DNA of 64,000 nucleotides from Falsochrobactrum ovis. Its GTDB lineage: Bacteria; Pseudomonadota; Alphaproteobacteria; Rhizobiales; Rhizobiaceae. Where the stretch lies: contig NZ_QLMK01000001.1 in NCBI RefSeq assembly GCF_003259955.1, positions 683,411 through 747,410 of the forward strand, read 5' to 3'. Each line of letters begins with the position of its first letter. Positions within the stretch are counted from its first letter, which is position 1. The notes under the pieces are model-generated. The model worked only from the letters and a program-made list of their open reading frames with translations, did no database searches and was not told the origin of the DNA. Positions 17,912 to 25,773 of this stretch are shown in pieces. The position numbers and the translations under genes were made by a program.

Positions 17912-19218
17912 GCCATTCAAACAAAACTTCGCTCACAGCGTCACTGGAGCGAGAGTTTAGCGCGGAAAAGCTGATCGCCATAGATGCGGAAGCCGATAGC
18001 GTGCCGCCGCCGACGCCACAGCGCCCCACAAGTCTGGGCTTACGCTTGCTGCTCGGCTTGAGCATCGTGCTTATTGCCGCCAATCTCCGCCCGGTTTTTT
18101 CCAGCATGTCGGTGCTGTTGCCGGAAATTATCCAAAGCACTGGCATGTCATCCTTTGCTGCGGGCATACTGACAACTTTACCAGTTGTTTGTATGGGCTT
18201 GTTTGCGCCATTTGCGCCCCGCCTTGCACAACGCTACGGCACAGAGCGGGTCTTATTATTGGTAATGGCCGCACTAACCTTGGGGCTGGTGATACGAGGT
18301 CTTGATCATATTGCGTGGCTCTTTATGGGTGCGGGTCTGGCGGGTGCGGCAATCGCAATGGGTAATGTGCTTTTGCCGGGATTGGTAAAACGCGATTTCC
18401 CAAAACATGCCGCCATCATGACTGGCCTATACACAATGGCGCTTTGTGCAGGTGCGGCATCTGCAGCAGGATTTACCATTCCAATCAAAGACTTGGTGGG
18501 CGGATCCTGGCGCTTGGCGCTCGGATTTTGGGCAATACCAGCAGCGCTGGTTTTGGCACTTTGGCTTCCGCAAGCCTTGCGCGCCAAGCGCAATGCGGCG
18601 CATTCCGGGTTTCGGGTGATCGGGCTGTGGAAAGATCGGCTGGCCTGGCAGGTAACCCTGTTTATGGGTCTGCAATCATCACTTGCCTATATTGTTTTTG
18701 GATGGCTTGCGCCAATCCTGCGTGAGCGGGGATTAAGCGCAGCATCAGCCGGTGGCATGGTATCTTTCACCATTATGGCGCAGGTTGTGGCTTGTCTCGC
18801 GGTCCCCTCTATCGCAATTCGACAGAAAAACCAAAGTGGAATAAATGCACTTCTTTGTGGTTGCGCGACGCTGGCGCTAATTGGTTTTCTCTATCTGCCG
18901 GTATGGACCTTCTTGCCATTGGCAGTCTTGCAGGGAATAGGCCAGGGCGGGCTTATTGCGGCGGCAATGATGGTCATTGTGTTGCGTGCACCAGATTCGC
19001 ACACCGCAGCGCATTTATCTGGCATGGCTCAATGTATCGGCTATATTCTTGCAGCAATCGGCCCGCTATTGGTGGGCATGATCCATGACCTGACCGGAGA
19101 TTTTACCTATTGTGCATTATTGTTTGCAGCATTGGGCCTGCTTGCAGGGATAAACGGTTGGGGGGCAGGGCGCGCCTCCCATATTAATGTGCAAACGATA
19201 AATGAAACCAAAAATTAA
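17908..19218 (+). CDS. MFS transporter, CynX/NimT (cyanate/nitroimidazole) family
   Basis: The 436-residue protein has about 12 hydrophobic segments after a 45-residue cytoplasmic N-terminus. SIVLIAANLRPVFSSMSVLL and FAAGILTTLPVVCMGLFAP match the CynX/NimT subgroup of the major facilitator superfamily. Substrate is not readable. The start overlaps the regulator gene (ATGA), indicating translational coupling. Confidence 0.85.
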   Translation: MSHSNKTSLTASLEREFSAEKLIAIDAEADSVPPPTPQRPTSLGLRLLLGLSIVLIAANLRPVFSSMSVLLPEIIQSTGMSSFAAGILTTLPVVCMGLFAPFAPRLAQRYGTERVLLLVMAALTLGLVIRGLDHIAWLFMGAGLAGAAIAMGNVLLPGLVKRDFPKHAAIMTGLYTMALCAGAASAAGFTIPIKDLVGGSWRLALGFWAIPAALVLALWLPQALRAKRNAAHSGFRVIGLWKDRLAWQVTLFMGLQSSLAYIVFGWLAPILRERGLSAASAGGMVSFTIMAQVVACLAVPSIAIRQKNQSGINALLCGCATLALIGFLYLPVWTFLPLAVLQGIGQGGLIAAAMMVIVLRAPDSHTAAHLSGMAQCIGYILAAIGPLLVGMIHDLTGDFTYCALLFAALGLLAGINGWGAGRASHINVQTINETKN

Positions 19219-19222
19219 TGCG

Positions 19223-19253
19223 ATAGGCCGGCCTCTCGATCGGGCCGGTCTAT
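19223..19253. terminator. Bidirectional stem-loop between convergent genes
   Basis: ATAGGCCGGCC (19223-19233) pairs with GGCCGGTCTAT (19243-19253) over 11 pairs with one G-T and a 9-base loop, in the 47-base gap between the MFS gene and the convergent small gene. No T-run on the plus strand. Confidence 0.65.
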
Positions 19254-19265
19254 CCTGGTTGGAGT

Positions 19266-19628
19266 TTAGATGAATTGGCTAAGCCCGGGAATAGAACCGA
19301 TCAGTTCATCAATTGGCTCGTCCCCAGCTCTTTCCTTGGCAAAGCGGATTGTTTCTTTAGCGACGCCTGAAATCTCGCCCATGCCAAGACCTGCTGCCAT
19401 TAATTGGGAGCCCAACCCCGCAACACCACCGCCCATAGCCGATAAGATGCCATTATTCTGGGTCTGAGATAATGTATCTTCAGCCCCTGGTAGCGCCGCC
19501 AATAATTGCTGCACCTTATCAGCGGGGCCTTCTTGCTGCAAAAAGGCCAGAATCATGCCAACCGCCTTTTGAGCAGTGGCGGCATCAATGCCGACATTGG
19601 ACGTTATGCGGGCAATCAATTCTTCCAT
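19266..19628 (-). CDS. Small helical protein, DUF2267/DUF2780-like
   Basis: A 120-residue protein with an N-terminal helical domain (MEELIARITSNVGIDAATAQ; VGMILAFLQQEGPADKVQQL), a Gly/Met-rich central hinge (GILSAMGGGVAGLGSQLMAA) and a C-terminal short helix (DEPIDELIGSIPGLSQF). This arrangement resembles DUF2267/DUF2780 proteins, whose function is unknown. No signal peptide. GGGAGA precedes the ATG by about 7 nt. Confidence 0.6.
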   Translation of the reverse strand: MEELIARITSNVGIDAATAQKAVGMILAFLQQEGPADKVQQLLAALPGAEDTLSQTQNNGILSAMGGGVAGLGSQLMAAGLGMGEISGVAKETIRFAKERAGDEPIDELIGSIPGLSQFI

Positions 19629-19827
19629 TATAATCTCCCATCATTTGCTATTTACGCTAGTAAATCACGTGTACCGCACGGTTTCCATGAGGGACGCAAC
19701 ATTTTTGAGTAAAAACCCGGCGCCAATTCAAACCGCTTAGCCGGCATCTTATGCGTGGGTTTGACATTGTGGTGCGGCGGCGATCCCTGTATACCTATTG
19801 TCAACTTTGGAGGGAGCGATCTGTCTA

Positions 19828-21351
19828 ATGACTGCTGAAGATGCTATTTTTATTGGAGCTAGCCGCAAGCCGGATGATACTTACCAGCAAGCCGAAAGTC
19901 TGGCGCTCAAATACGCAAACCGGCACGGGCTTATAACTGGCGCGACCGGTACTGGTAAGACCGTGACCTTGCAGGTTTTGGCAGAAAGCTTTTCGGCTGC
20001 GGGCGTTCCGGTTTTTTGCTCCGATATTAAGGGTGATCTCTCAGGCATTGCCGCAGCCGGTGTGCCCAACGATAATCTTTCCAAGCGTGCGGCAGAAATC
20101 AAGCTTGAGCCTTACCAGATGCGCGCCGCACCCGTGATCTTTTGGGATATTTTTGGCGAACAGGGACATCCCGTCCGCGCGACCATATCCGAAATGGGAC
20201 CGCTTCTGCTTTCGCGCCTTATGAATCTTACCGAGGCTCAGGAAGGCGTATTGAATGTCGCATTCCGTCTTTCTGATGAAGAAGGGCTTCTTCTACTCGA
20301 CCTGAAGGATTTGCAGGCTATTCTCGCGGAAATGGCCGAACGTTCTGCAGAGCTTTCCAGCAAATATGGCAATGTCAGCAAAGCTTCGGTGGGTGCGATC
20401 CAGCGTTCGCTGTTAGTGCTTGAACAACAGGGCGGAAATCATTTCTTTGGCGAGCCTGCATTGCGCATCGCCGATCTGATGCGCACCACGACAGAAGGGC
20501 GTGGCGTGGTGAGCGTATTTGCTGCCGAGAAATTGATGATGAGCCCGCGGCTTTATTCGACATTTCTGCTCTGGTTGATGTCGGAGCTTTTCGAGGAATT
20601 GCCCGAAATTGGTGATCCGGAAAAACCGCGCCTGGTCTTCTTTTTTGATGAGGCCCATTTGCTTTTTGATGAAGCGCCAAAAGCCCTGATCGATCGCGTT
20701 GAACAGGTCGTGCGTCTGATCCGCTCCAAAGGCGTGGGTGTATATTTCGTAACGCAAAATCCGCTTGATGTGCCGGAGACTGTTTTGGCGCAGCTTGGCA
20801 ATCGTGTGCAGCATGCGCTTCGTGCCTATACGCCGCGTGAAACGAAAGCCGTAAAAACGGCTGCCGATACATTCCGTCCCAATCCGGATTTTAACACATT
20901 TGACGCTATCACTAATCTTTCAACGGGCGAGGCTCTGATTTCAACTTTGCAGGCGAAGGGTGCACCATCCATGGTGCAGCGCACATTGATCCGCCCGCCA
21001 TCTTCACGCATCGGGCCGCTAACGCCAGAGGAACGGGCAAAACTTATCGCGTCTAGCCCTGTGGCCGGTCAGTATGATCAAGAGATCGACCGGGATTCAG
21101 CTTTTGAGATGCTTGCGCGGAAAGCCCAAAACGCGGCGGAAGCTCAACAACAAGCAAAAGGCAAAACGCCCGAAGCAGAATCCGGCGGCAGTATTCTTGG
21201 CGATCTGATTGGCACTGCTTTTGGCACGGGAGGCCGTCGGTCCGGCCGGCAAACGGTTGCAGAAACTGCGGTGAAATCGGTTGTGCGCTCAGTGGGAAGC
21301 TCGCTGGGGCGCGAGTTGGTGCGCGGGATTTTGGGTAGCTTCAAGCGCTAG
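19828..21351 (+). CDS. HerA-like helicase/ATPase, DUF853 family
   Basis: The 507-residue NTPase carries Walker A GATGTGKTVTLQVLAE near residue 42, Walker B FFFDEAHLLFDEAP near residue 272 and a C-terminal arginine-rich segment, the pattern of the DUF853/YjgR group related to HerA/FtsK ATPases. C-terminal 100 residues are low-complexity (Ala/Gln, then Gly-rich GTAFGTGGRRSGRQ). Substrate unknown. An in-frame TTG at 19798 exists, but ATG 19828 yields the usual MTAEDAIFIGAS start. Confidence 0.85.
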   Translation: MTAEDAIFIGASRKPDDTYQQAESLALKYANRHGLITGATGTGKTVTLQVLAESFSAAGVPVFCSDIKGDLSGIAAAGVPNDNLSKRAAEIKLEPYQMRAAPVIFWDIFGEQGHPVRATISEMGPLLLSRLMNLTEAQEGVLNVAFRLSDEEGLLLLDLKDLQAILAEMAERSAELSSKYGNVSKASVGAIQRSLLVLEQQGGNHFFGEPALRIADLMRTTTEGRGVVSVFAAEKLMMSPRLYSTFLLWLMSELFEELPEIGDPEKPRLVFFFDEAHLLFDEAPKALIDRVEQVVRLIRSKGVGVYFVTQNPLDVPETVLAQLGNRVQHALRAYTPRETKAVKTAADTFRPNPDFNTFDAITNLSTGEALISTLQAKGAPSMVQRTLIRPPSSRIGPLTPEERAKLIASSPVAGQYDQEIDRDSAFEMLARKAQNAAEAQQQAKGKTPEAESGGSILGDLIGTAFGTGGRRSGRQTVAETAVKSVVRSVGSSLGRELVRGILGSFKR

Positions 21352-21428
21352 ATTGCAACGAACAGGCCAACGAGGCTAGCTGCAACGAAAAGCTAGTTTG
21401 TAACCGAAAGAGCCAGTTTCAATGAAAA

Positions 21429-21455
21429 GGACGGTTTGCGACATGCATACCGTCC
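21429..21455. terminator. Stem-loop between convergent genes
   Basis: GGACGGT (21429-21435) pairs with ACCGTCC (21449-21455); the 13-base loop can form a further TGC/GCA pairing. It lies between the convergent HerA-like and L,D-transpeptidase genes and probably terminates both. Confidence 0.55.
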
Positions 21456-21473
21456 CTTCCAACGTGTAAAGTC

Positions 21474-22190
21474 TTAGATCACAACGATCGGTGCCTTTGG
21501 CGCGACGCGGTTATAAAGATCTATGACATCCTGATTAAGCATACGTACGCAACCAGACGATACGGCCTTACCGATGGTCCACCATTCAGGGTTTCCATGG
21601 ATACGGTAAATCGTGTCTTTCCCATTCTGGAAAATATAGAGTGCACGTGCGCCCAATGGGTTCATTAGGCCTGGGTCCATGCCGCCATTGCGCCAGCTAT
21701 ATTTTTCCAGCTCAGGTTGACGAGCAATCATCTCATCGGGCGGTGTCCAGCGTGGCCATTTGCGCTTATACTGCGTGACCGCACGCCCCGACCAGGCAAA
21801 GCCGTCGCGGCCGATACCGACACCATAACGCATCGCTTGGCCATCCTCTAGCACGAGGTAAAGAAAGCGATTGGCTGTATCGACCACAATAGTGCCCGGC
21901 ATCTCGCCGGTAGGATCCTTTACAATCTGCCGCAAATACCGTTTGTCCATTTTCTCGATTGGTATTGCTGGCAGTTGGTAACCCTCATCTTCGACTGCTG
22001 CATACATGGAAACCCAGCTTCCATAGGATGCATCGACATTGGATTGTGGCCTTCTATTAATGGGGTTACCCGAAGCGTCTACGTCGACGACCGGAATATT
22101 TCGACCCAACTGAGCGCAGCCGGCCAATCCAACGGCCGCTGTAGCTGACATTGCCGTTAGAAAGGAACGGCGAGTAAGGGTTGTGTGCAT
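21474..22190 (-). CDS. L,D-transpeptidase (YkuD domain), exported lipoprotein
   Basis: The 238-residue protein begins with a twin-arginine/lipoprotein-like signal: RRSFLTAMSATAAVGLAGC, with the lipobox Cys at residue 25. The YkuD domain (about 95-238) ends in the catalytic HGNPEWWTIGKAVSSGCVRM with active Cys. Such enzymes make 3-3 peptidoglycan crosslinks or attach proteins to peptidoglycan in the periplasm. A single gene; upstream lies a 624-base non-coding region. Confidence 0.9.
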   Translation of the reverse strand: MHTTLTRRSFLTAMSATAAVGLAGCAQLGRNIPVVDVDASGNPINRRPQSNVDASYGSWVSMYAAVEDEGYQLPAIPIEKMDKRYLRQIVKDPTGEMPGTIVVDTANRFLYLVLEDGQAMRYGVGIGRDGFAWSGRAVTQYKRKWPRWTPPDEMIARQPELEKYSWRNGGMDPGLMNPLGARALYIFQNGKDTIYRIHGNPEWWTIGKAVSSGCVRMLNQDVIDLYNRVAPKAPIVVI

Positions 22191-22814
22191 TTGTAAACCA
22201 AATTAGTGACGGGAGGAGTTCTAGATACAACGCTTAGGGTTAAGGAAGTGCAACCACCGGAATAGTGATCGGCTTAGTCTTCTCTGAAACCGCGTCCATT
22301 CCATCGAATTGGGGTTAAAACGCCGTATAAATATGGCATCGGCTCGGTTTTAATACGGCCTAAAAAAGGCGAGATGTTTTAGATTAAACTACTGTTGCCA
22401 TTGGGTCACAAAATTACCACCAATAATTAAATTGGAACCAAGGAATAGTTCGAGAGATTGAAGCCCCGCAAAATCGGACTAGGAGCGACTGGGCAGCCAG
22501 GAGTTCATCGTGAAGGATTCAACCAATCGCTCTGTGCACTCAACCAATCGCTCTCTGCCCATCGAACCCAATGCTACTGGCATTGGACTTCCGAAAACTA
22601 AAAGCCTTTCAGCTCTCACTGTCACGAACGCCAATTGGTAACTTCTTCTCTATTCTCAAGCAATTTCAATAGGATTTCATTGCGCCCGAATGGAAAATTA
22701 GATTTTGCTCCATTGCCGCATGCGCTATTGCAGCCTATGTAGAGTGTGCACGCAAGTTTTCGGGCATGGCTTTGCTTTGCCCTATACAAGCTGATTTTAT
22801 AGAGGAGAGTTTCA
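22191..22814. other. 624-base non-coding region with small repeats and hairpins
   Basis: No convincing ORF. It contains GCCGTAT/ATACGGC (22322-22328 with 22353-22359), two copies of TCAACCAATCGCTCT (22519-22533 and 22540-22554, period 21), and a 7-bp hairpin CCAATGC/GCATTGG (22568-22574 with 22580-22586). The right end must hold the sodB promoter. A small RNA gene is possible but no specific family is recognised. Confidence 0.5.
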
Positions 22815-23411
22815 ATGGCTTTTGAACTGCCCGCCCTTCCGTACGATTATGATGCGCTTGCACCATATATGTCGCGCGAAACACTCGAATATCACCACGA
22901 CAAGCACCATCAGGCTTATGTAACCAACGGCAACAAGCTTCTGGAAGGTTCCGGACTTGAAGGTAAGAGCCTGGAGGAAGTAGTTAAAGAAAGCTTTGGT
23001 AAAAACCCCGGTCTCTTCAACAATGCCGCCCAGCATTACAATCACGTTCACTTCTGGAAGTGGATGAAAAAGGATGGCGGCGGCAATAAGCTTCCGGGCA
23101 AGCTGGAAAAAGCAATTGAATCGGATCTTGGCGGCTACGACAAGTTCCGTGAAGATTTCCTCGCTGCTGGCGCAAGTCAATTTGGCTCGGGCTGGGCTTG
23201 GCTCTCGGTCAAGGATGGCAAGCTTGAAATTTCCAAGACCCCTAATGGCGAGAACCCGCTCGTTCATGGCGCAAAGCCTATCCTGGGCGTGGATGTCTGG
23301 GAGCATTCCTACTATATCGATTATCGTAATGCGCGTCCGAAATATCTCGAAGCCTTTGTCGATAATCTGATTAACTGGGATTATGTATTAGAGCTTTACG
23401 AACAAGCATAA
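22815..23411 (+). CDS. sodB: Superoxide dismutase, Fe/Mn type
   Basis: Cytoplasmic dismutation of superoxide to H2O2 and O2. The 198-residue product has all metal ligands: His in LEYHHDKHHQAYV, His in NNAAQHYNHVHFWKWM, and Asp/His in GVDVWEHSYYIDYR. The AAQHYNHVHFW pattern with Gly-rich GSGWAWLSV is typical of the Fe-type or cambialistic enzymes. AGGAGAG precedes the ATG. A strong terminator follows. Confidence 0.96.
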   Translation: MAFELPALPYDYDALAPYMSRETLEYHHDKHHQAYVTNGNKLLEGSGLEGKSLEEVVKESFGKNPGLFNNAAQHYNHVHFWKWMKKDGGGNKLPGKLEKAIESDLGGYDKFREDFLAAGASQFGSGWAWLSVKDGKLEISKTPNGENPLVHGAKPILGVDVWEHSYYIDYRNARPKYLEAFVDNLINWDYVLELYEQA

Positions 23412-23442
23412 TACAGCAAGAAACCCATTTTTTATAATAATT

Positions 23443-23467
23443 AGCCCCAGTTTTCTGGGGCTTTTTT
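23443..23467 (+). terminator. Rho-independent terminator after sodB
   Basis: AGCCCCAG (23443-23450) pairs with CTGGGGCT (23455-23462) around a TTTT loop, followed by a run of T to 23467. Confidence 0.95.
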
Positions 23468-23555
23468 AATAAACTTAGACGAAAAACGATCTTATAGGAC
23501 GTGGTTTATTGGAATTTTCACGCTAGCAGCTGAGCTATATACAGGAAATGTTCTT

Positions 23556-23792
23556 ATGAAAGGTTTTTTAATGAGAAAAGTTGGTATTGTAATTGCAGCG
23601 TCAGCTGGCGTGCTTCTTTCTACTTTTGCATCACAGGCCTGCATCATAATGGGCATAAGCGATCAGGGTGGCGATTGTGCTGCGAAATGTGAAGCCTATG
23701 GCAAACCCTATTGGCTTTGCATGTTGGGCTCTACTGCTCCTAAGCACGGCGCACAGGGGGATAAACACCCGGCTGCACCAGCTCAGCGCTAA
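23556..23792 (+). CDS. Small secreted Cys-containing protein, 78 residues
   Basis: An N-terminal signal peptide (MRKVGIVIAASAGVLLSTFA then SQA-C) precedes a mature peptide of about 48 residues with four Cys (ACIIMG, GDCAAKCEAYG, WLCMLG), then a Pro/Ala/His tail. No family recognised. AGGAAA precedes the first ATG; an internal ATG at 23571 is an alternative start. A GC-rich hairpin (23800-23823) follows. It sits between sodB and two cytochrome c genes, so a periplasmic redox role is conceivable but unproven. Confidence 0.55.
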   Translation: MKGFLMRKVGIVIAASAGVLLSTFASQACIIMGISDQGGDCAAKCEAYGKPYWLCMLGSTAPKHGAQGDKHPAAPAQR

Positions 23793-23799
23793 AAGAACT

Positions 23800-23823
23800 C
23801 GGGTCCCGCTTATTCGGGGCCCG
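23800..23823 (+). terminator. GC-rich stem-loop, probable terminator
   Basis: CGGGTCCCG (23800-23808) pairs with CGGGGCCCG (23815-23823) with one G-T pair and a 6-base loop; only TT follows, so efficiency is uncertain. Confidence 0.55.
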
Positions 23824-23946
23824 TTAATGCATACATATATTCCGATTGAAAAGACTACGAGCTTAGAAGTAGTATTGAAAAGAGCAGCAATAAATCTGTT
23901 CATCTCAAAACTACTAAGCTAAAAAATATGAAAATTGGAAGGTATG

Positions 23947-24387
23947 ATGCGGCTAATATTTCTTACAGTTGGGTCCTGTGTTCTATTGGCTACGGGCATC
24001 GCTCATGCCGACGTAATTGCAGAGCGTCAATCCCTCATGAAAGATATGGGCAAATCGGTTGGCACGATCGCCCGAATGATCAAAGATGAACAACCATTTG
24101 ATGCTGCAGTAGCGCTGGCAGCATTGGAGAAGCTTCAAGCTGATGCCCACAAGATGGATGTGGAAGCGCTTTTTCCAAAAGGTACTGATCAAGGAACATC
24201 GGAAGCTTCGCCCAAAATCTGGGATGAGCGGGACGATTTCATCCGGCACGTTGAAAAGTTTCAGGCCGATACCGATGCGGCTGTCGCAGCAAATCCCCAA
24301 AATATTGATGCTTTAAAGCCGGCTTTTCAGCAAGTCGCGGCCAATTGTGGATCATGCCATCAGGCATTTCGCGTTAAAAAGAACTGA
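23947..24387 (+). CDS. Cytochrome c' / c556-type periplasmic cytochrome
   Basis: The 146-residue precursor has a signal peptide (MRLIFLTVGSCVLLATGIAHA) and a four-helix body ending in the C-terminal heme site NCGSCHQAFRVKK, the cytochrome c'/c556 arrangement. Early Met (SLMKDMGKSVGTIARMIK) may be the sixth ligand as in c556. Three in-frame starts are close; ATG 23947 has GGAAGG 4 nt upstream. It is followed 11 nt later by a diheme cytochrome gene, so both probably form an electron-transfer unit matured by the ccm genes at the other end of the window. Confidence 0.88.
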   Translation: MRLIFLTVGSCVLLATGIAHADVIAERQSLMKDMGKSVGTIARMIKDEQPFDAAVALAALEKLQADAHKMDVEALFPKGTDQGTSEASPKIWDERDDFIRHVEKFQADTDAAVAANPQNIDALKPAFQQVAANCGSCHQAFRVKKN

Positions 24388-24398
24388 TGTGAAAGCAG

Positions 24399-25340
24399 AT
24401 GGTTCGTAAACTGTCTTATATATTCGCCGCCCTAGCAGTGCTGGGCGGCATTAGCTTTTGGATAATGACGATTCCGCAACGCGTTGATGCGTCACTCGTC
24501 ACGGCCCTTGCCGAAGGGAACACGGAGAATGGCGAGCGGATTTTTTGGGCAGGCGGTTGCGCTTCCTGCCATGCTGCGCCTGGAGCATCGGGTGACGATC
24601 GTAAAATATTGGGCGGAGGACTGGAACTGGTTTCCGATTTCGGAACTTTTATAGCTCCGAACATATCTCCGTCTGACCAAGGCATTGGTGGATGGACCCT
24701 TCAAGATTTTGTCAATGCAATGCTTAAGGGCGTGGGGCGCGAAGGCGAACATCTTTATCCGTCTTTCCCATATACATCCTACACAAAAATGAAACCGCAG
24801 GATGTGGCCGATCTTTTTGCCTATATGCAGACTTTGCCGCCCTCAGAAAATATCGCGATGGGGCATAGGCTTGATTTTCCCTATAATCTACGTCGCGGTC
24901 TTGGGTTTTGGAAATTACTTTATTTCTCCGATAGGCCAGCAGTAGAATTGGTGGATGTTTCGGAAGAGGTCAGGCGAGGCCAATATCTCACTGAAGCGCT
25001 CGGCCATTGCGGTGAGTGTCATACGCCCCGCAATATGTTAGGCGCTATGAAAACAAGCCAATGGTTGGCGGGTGCGCTATCTCCCGATTTAGGCAGTGAT
25101 GGCCGCAAGGGTGTTATACCCAATATCACAATGGGCGAGGGTGGCATTGGCGACTGGAGTAAAACCGATATCGCTTATGCGCTGCAAAGCGGTTTTACAC
25201 CGGACTTTGACTCCCTTGGCGGTTCCATGACGGATGTCGTGGCCAATATGGCGCAATTACAAGACGCTGATCGAGAGGCAATCGCAGCCTATCTTCAAGC
25301 GATCCCAGCGCATTCTAATGGCTATTCAGATACCCGTTGA
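24399..25340 (+). CDS. Diheme cytochrome c, membrane-anchored
   Basis: The 313-residue protein has an N-terminal uncleaved hydrophobic anchor or signal (LSYIFAALAVLGGISFWIM) and two heme sites: GGCASCHAAPGASGD near residue 55 and GHCGECHTPRNMLGA near residue 207. APNISPSDQGIGGWTLQDF and YPSFPYTSYTKMKPQDVADL match cytochrome subunits of the gluconate/alcohol dehydrogenase type. No dehydrogenase gene lies next to it, so its electron donor is open. Confidence 0.88.
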   Translation: MVRKLSYIFAALAVLGGISFWIMTIPQRVDASLVTALAEGNTENGERIFWAGGCASCHAAPGASGDDRKILGGGLELVSDFGTFIAPNISPSDQGIGGWTLQDFVNAMLKGVGREGEHLYPSFPYTSYTKMKPQDVADLFAYMQTLPPSENIAMGHRLDFPYNLRRGLGFWKLLYFSDRPAVELVDVSEEVRRGQYLTEALGHCGECHTPRNMLGAMKTSQWLAGALSPDLGSDGRKGVIPNITMGEGGIGDWSKTDIAYALQSGFTPDFDSLGGSMTDVVANMAQLQDADREAIAAYLQAIPAHSNGYSDTR

Positions 25341-25676
25341 TTATCGCACATCACAACGCACGAGCGATGGAGGGCCGGCATTAGAATATTTGCTCTGCAT
25401 CGTATAGAGCCAGCCCTTACATTCTTCCATGGAGGCAAAACACCGAAAGCGGGTGATGGGAACACGCCCATCGCCGCCACTGACAAAGGGCGAATCATCG
25501 ACGCCGCTAAACTGTCCCACGACGACACCACTGCCACGCGGCGGCGTGTTGCAGCGTTCGCCCGCAAATTCGCTAACATCTTTTCGAACTTGTGCCCATG
25601 CTTCGCCCGTTTTGGGCAGCATAGTTGAGACAGCTAAAGCGAAGGTGAGAATGACCGTATTTAGAACCTTGGGCAT
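25341..25676 (-). CDS. Hypothetical secreted protein, 111 residues
   Basis: A clear signal peptide (MPKVLNTVILTFALAVSTML ... GEAWA) precedes a mature domain with four Cys (ERCNTPP, RFRCFASMEECKGW, VRCDVR), suggesting disulfide bonds in the periplasm. AGGAGAT lies 6 nt before the ATG at 25674-25676; the frame is open further but without a start signal. Not recognised as a named family. Its stop abuts that of the convergent cytochrome gene. Confidence 0.65.
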   Translation of the reverse strand: MPKVLNTVILTFALAVSTMLPKTGEAWAQVRKDVSEFAGERCNTPPRGSGVVVGQFSGVDDSPFVSGGDGRVPITRFRCFASMEECKGWLYTMQSKYSNAGPPSLVRCDVR

Positions 25677-25773
25677 TGTACCATCTCCTGTGGCTGATTT
25701 TGGCACATATAGTTTAGCCTCGTAAAAAGACAATTCACGGCAGTCCATCCTGCCGTGAATAAGCGATTTGGAT

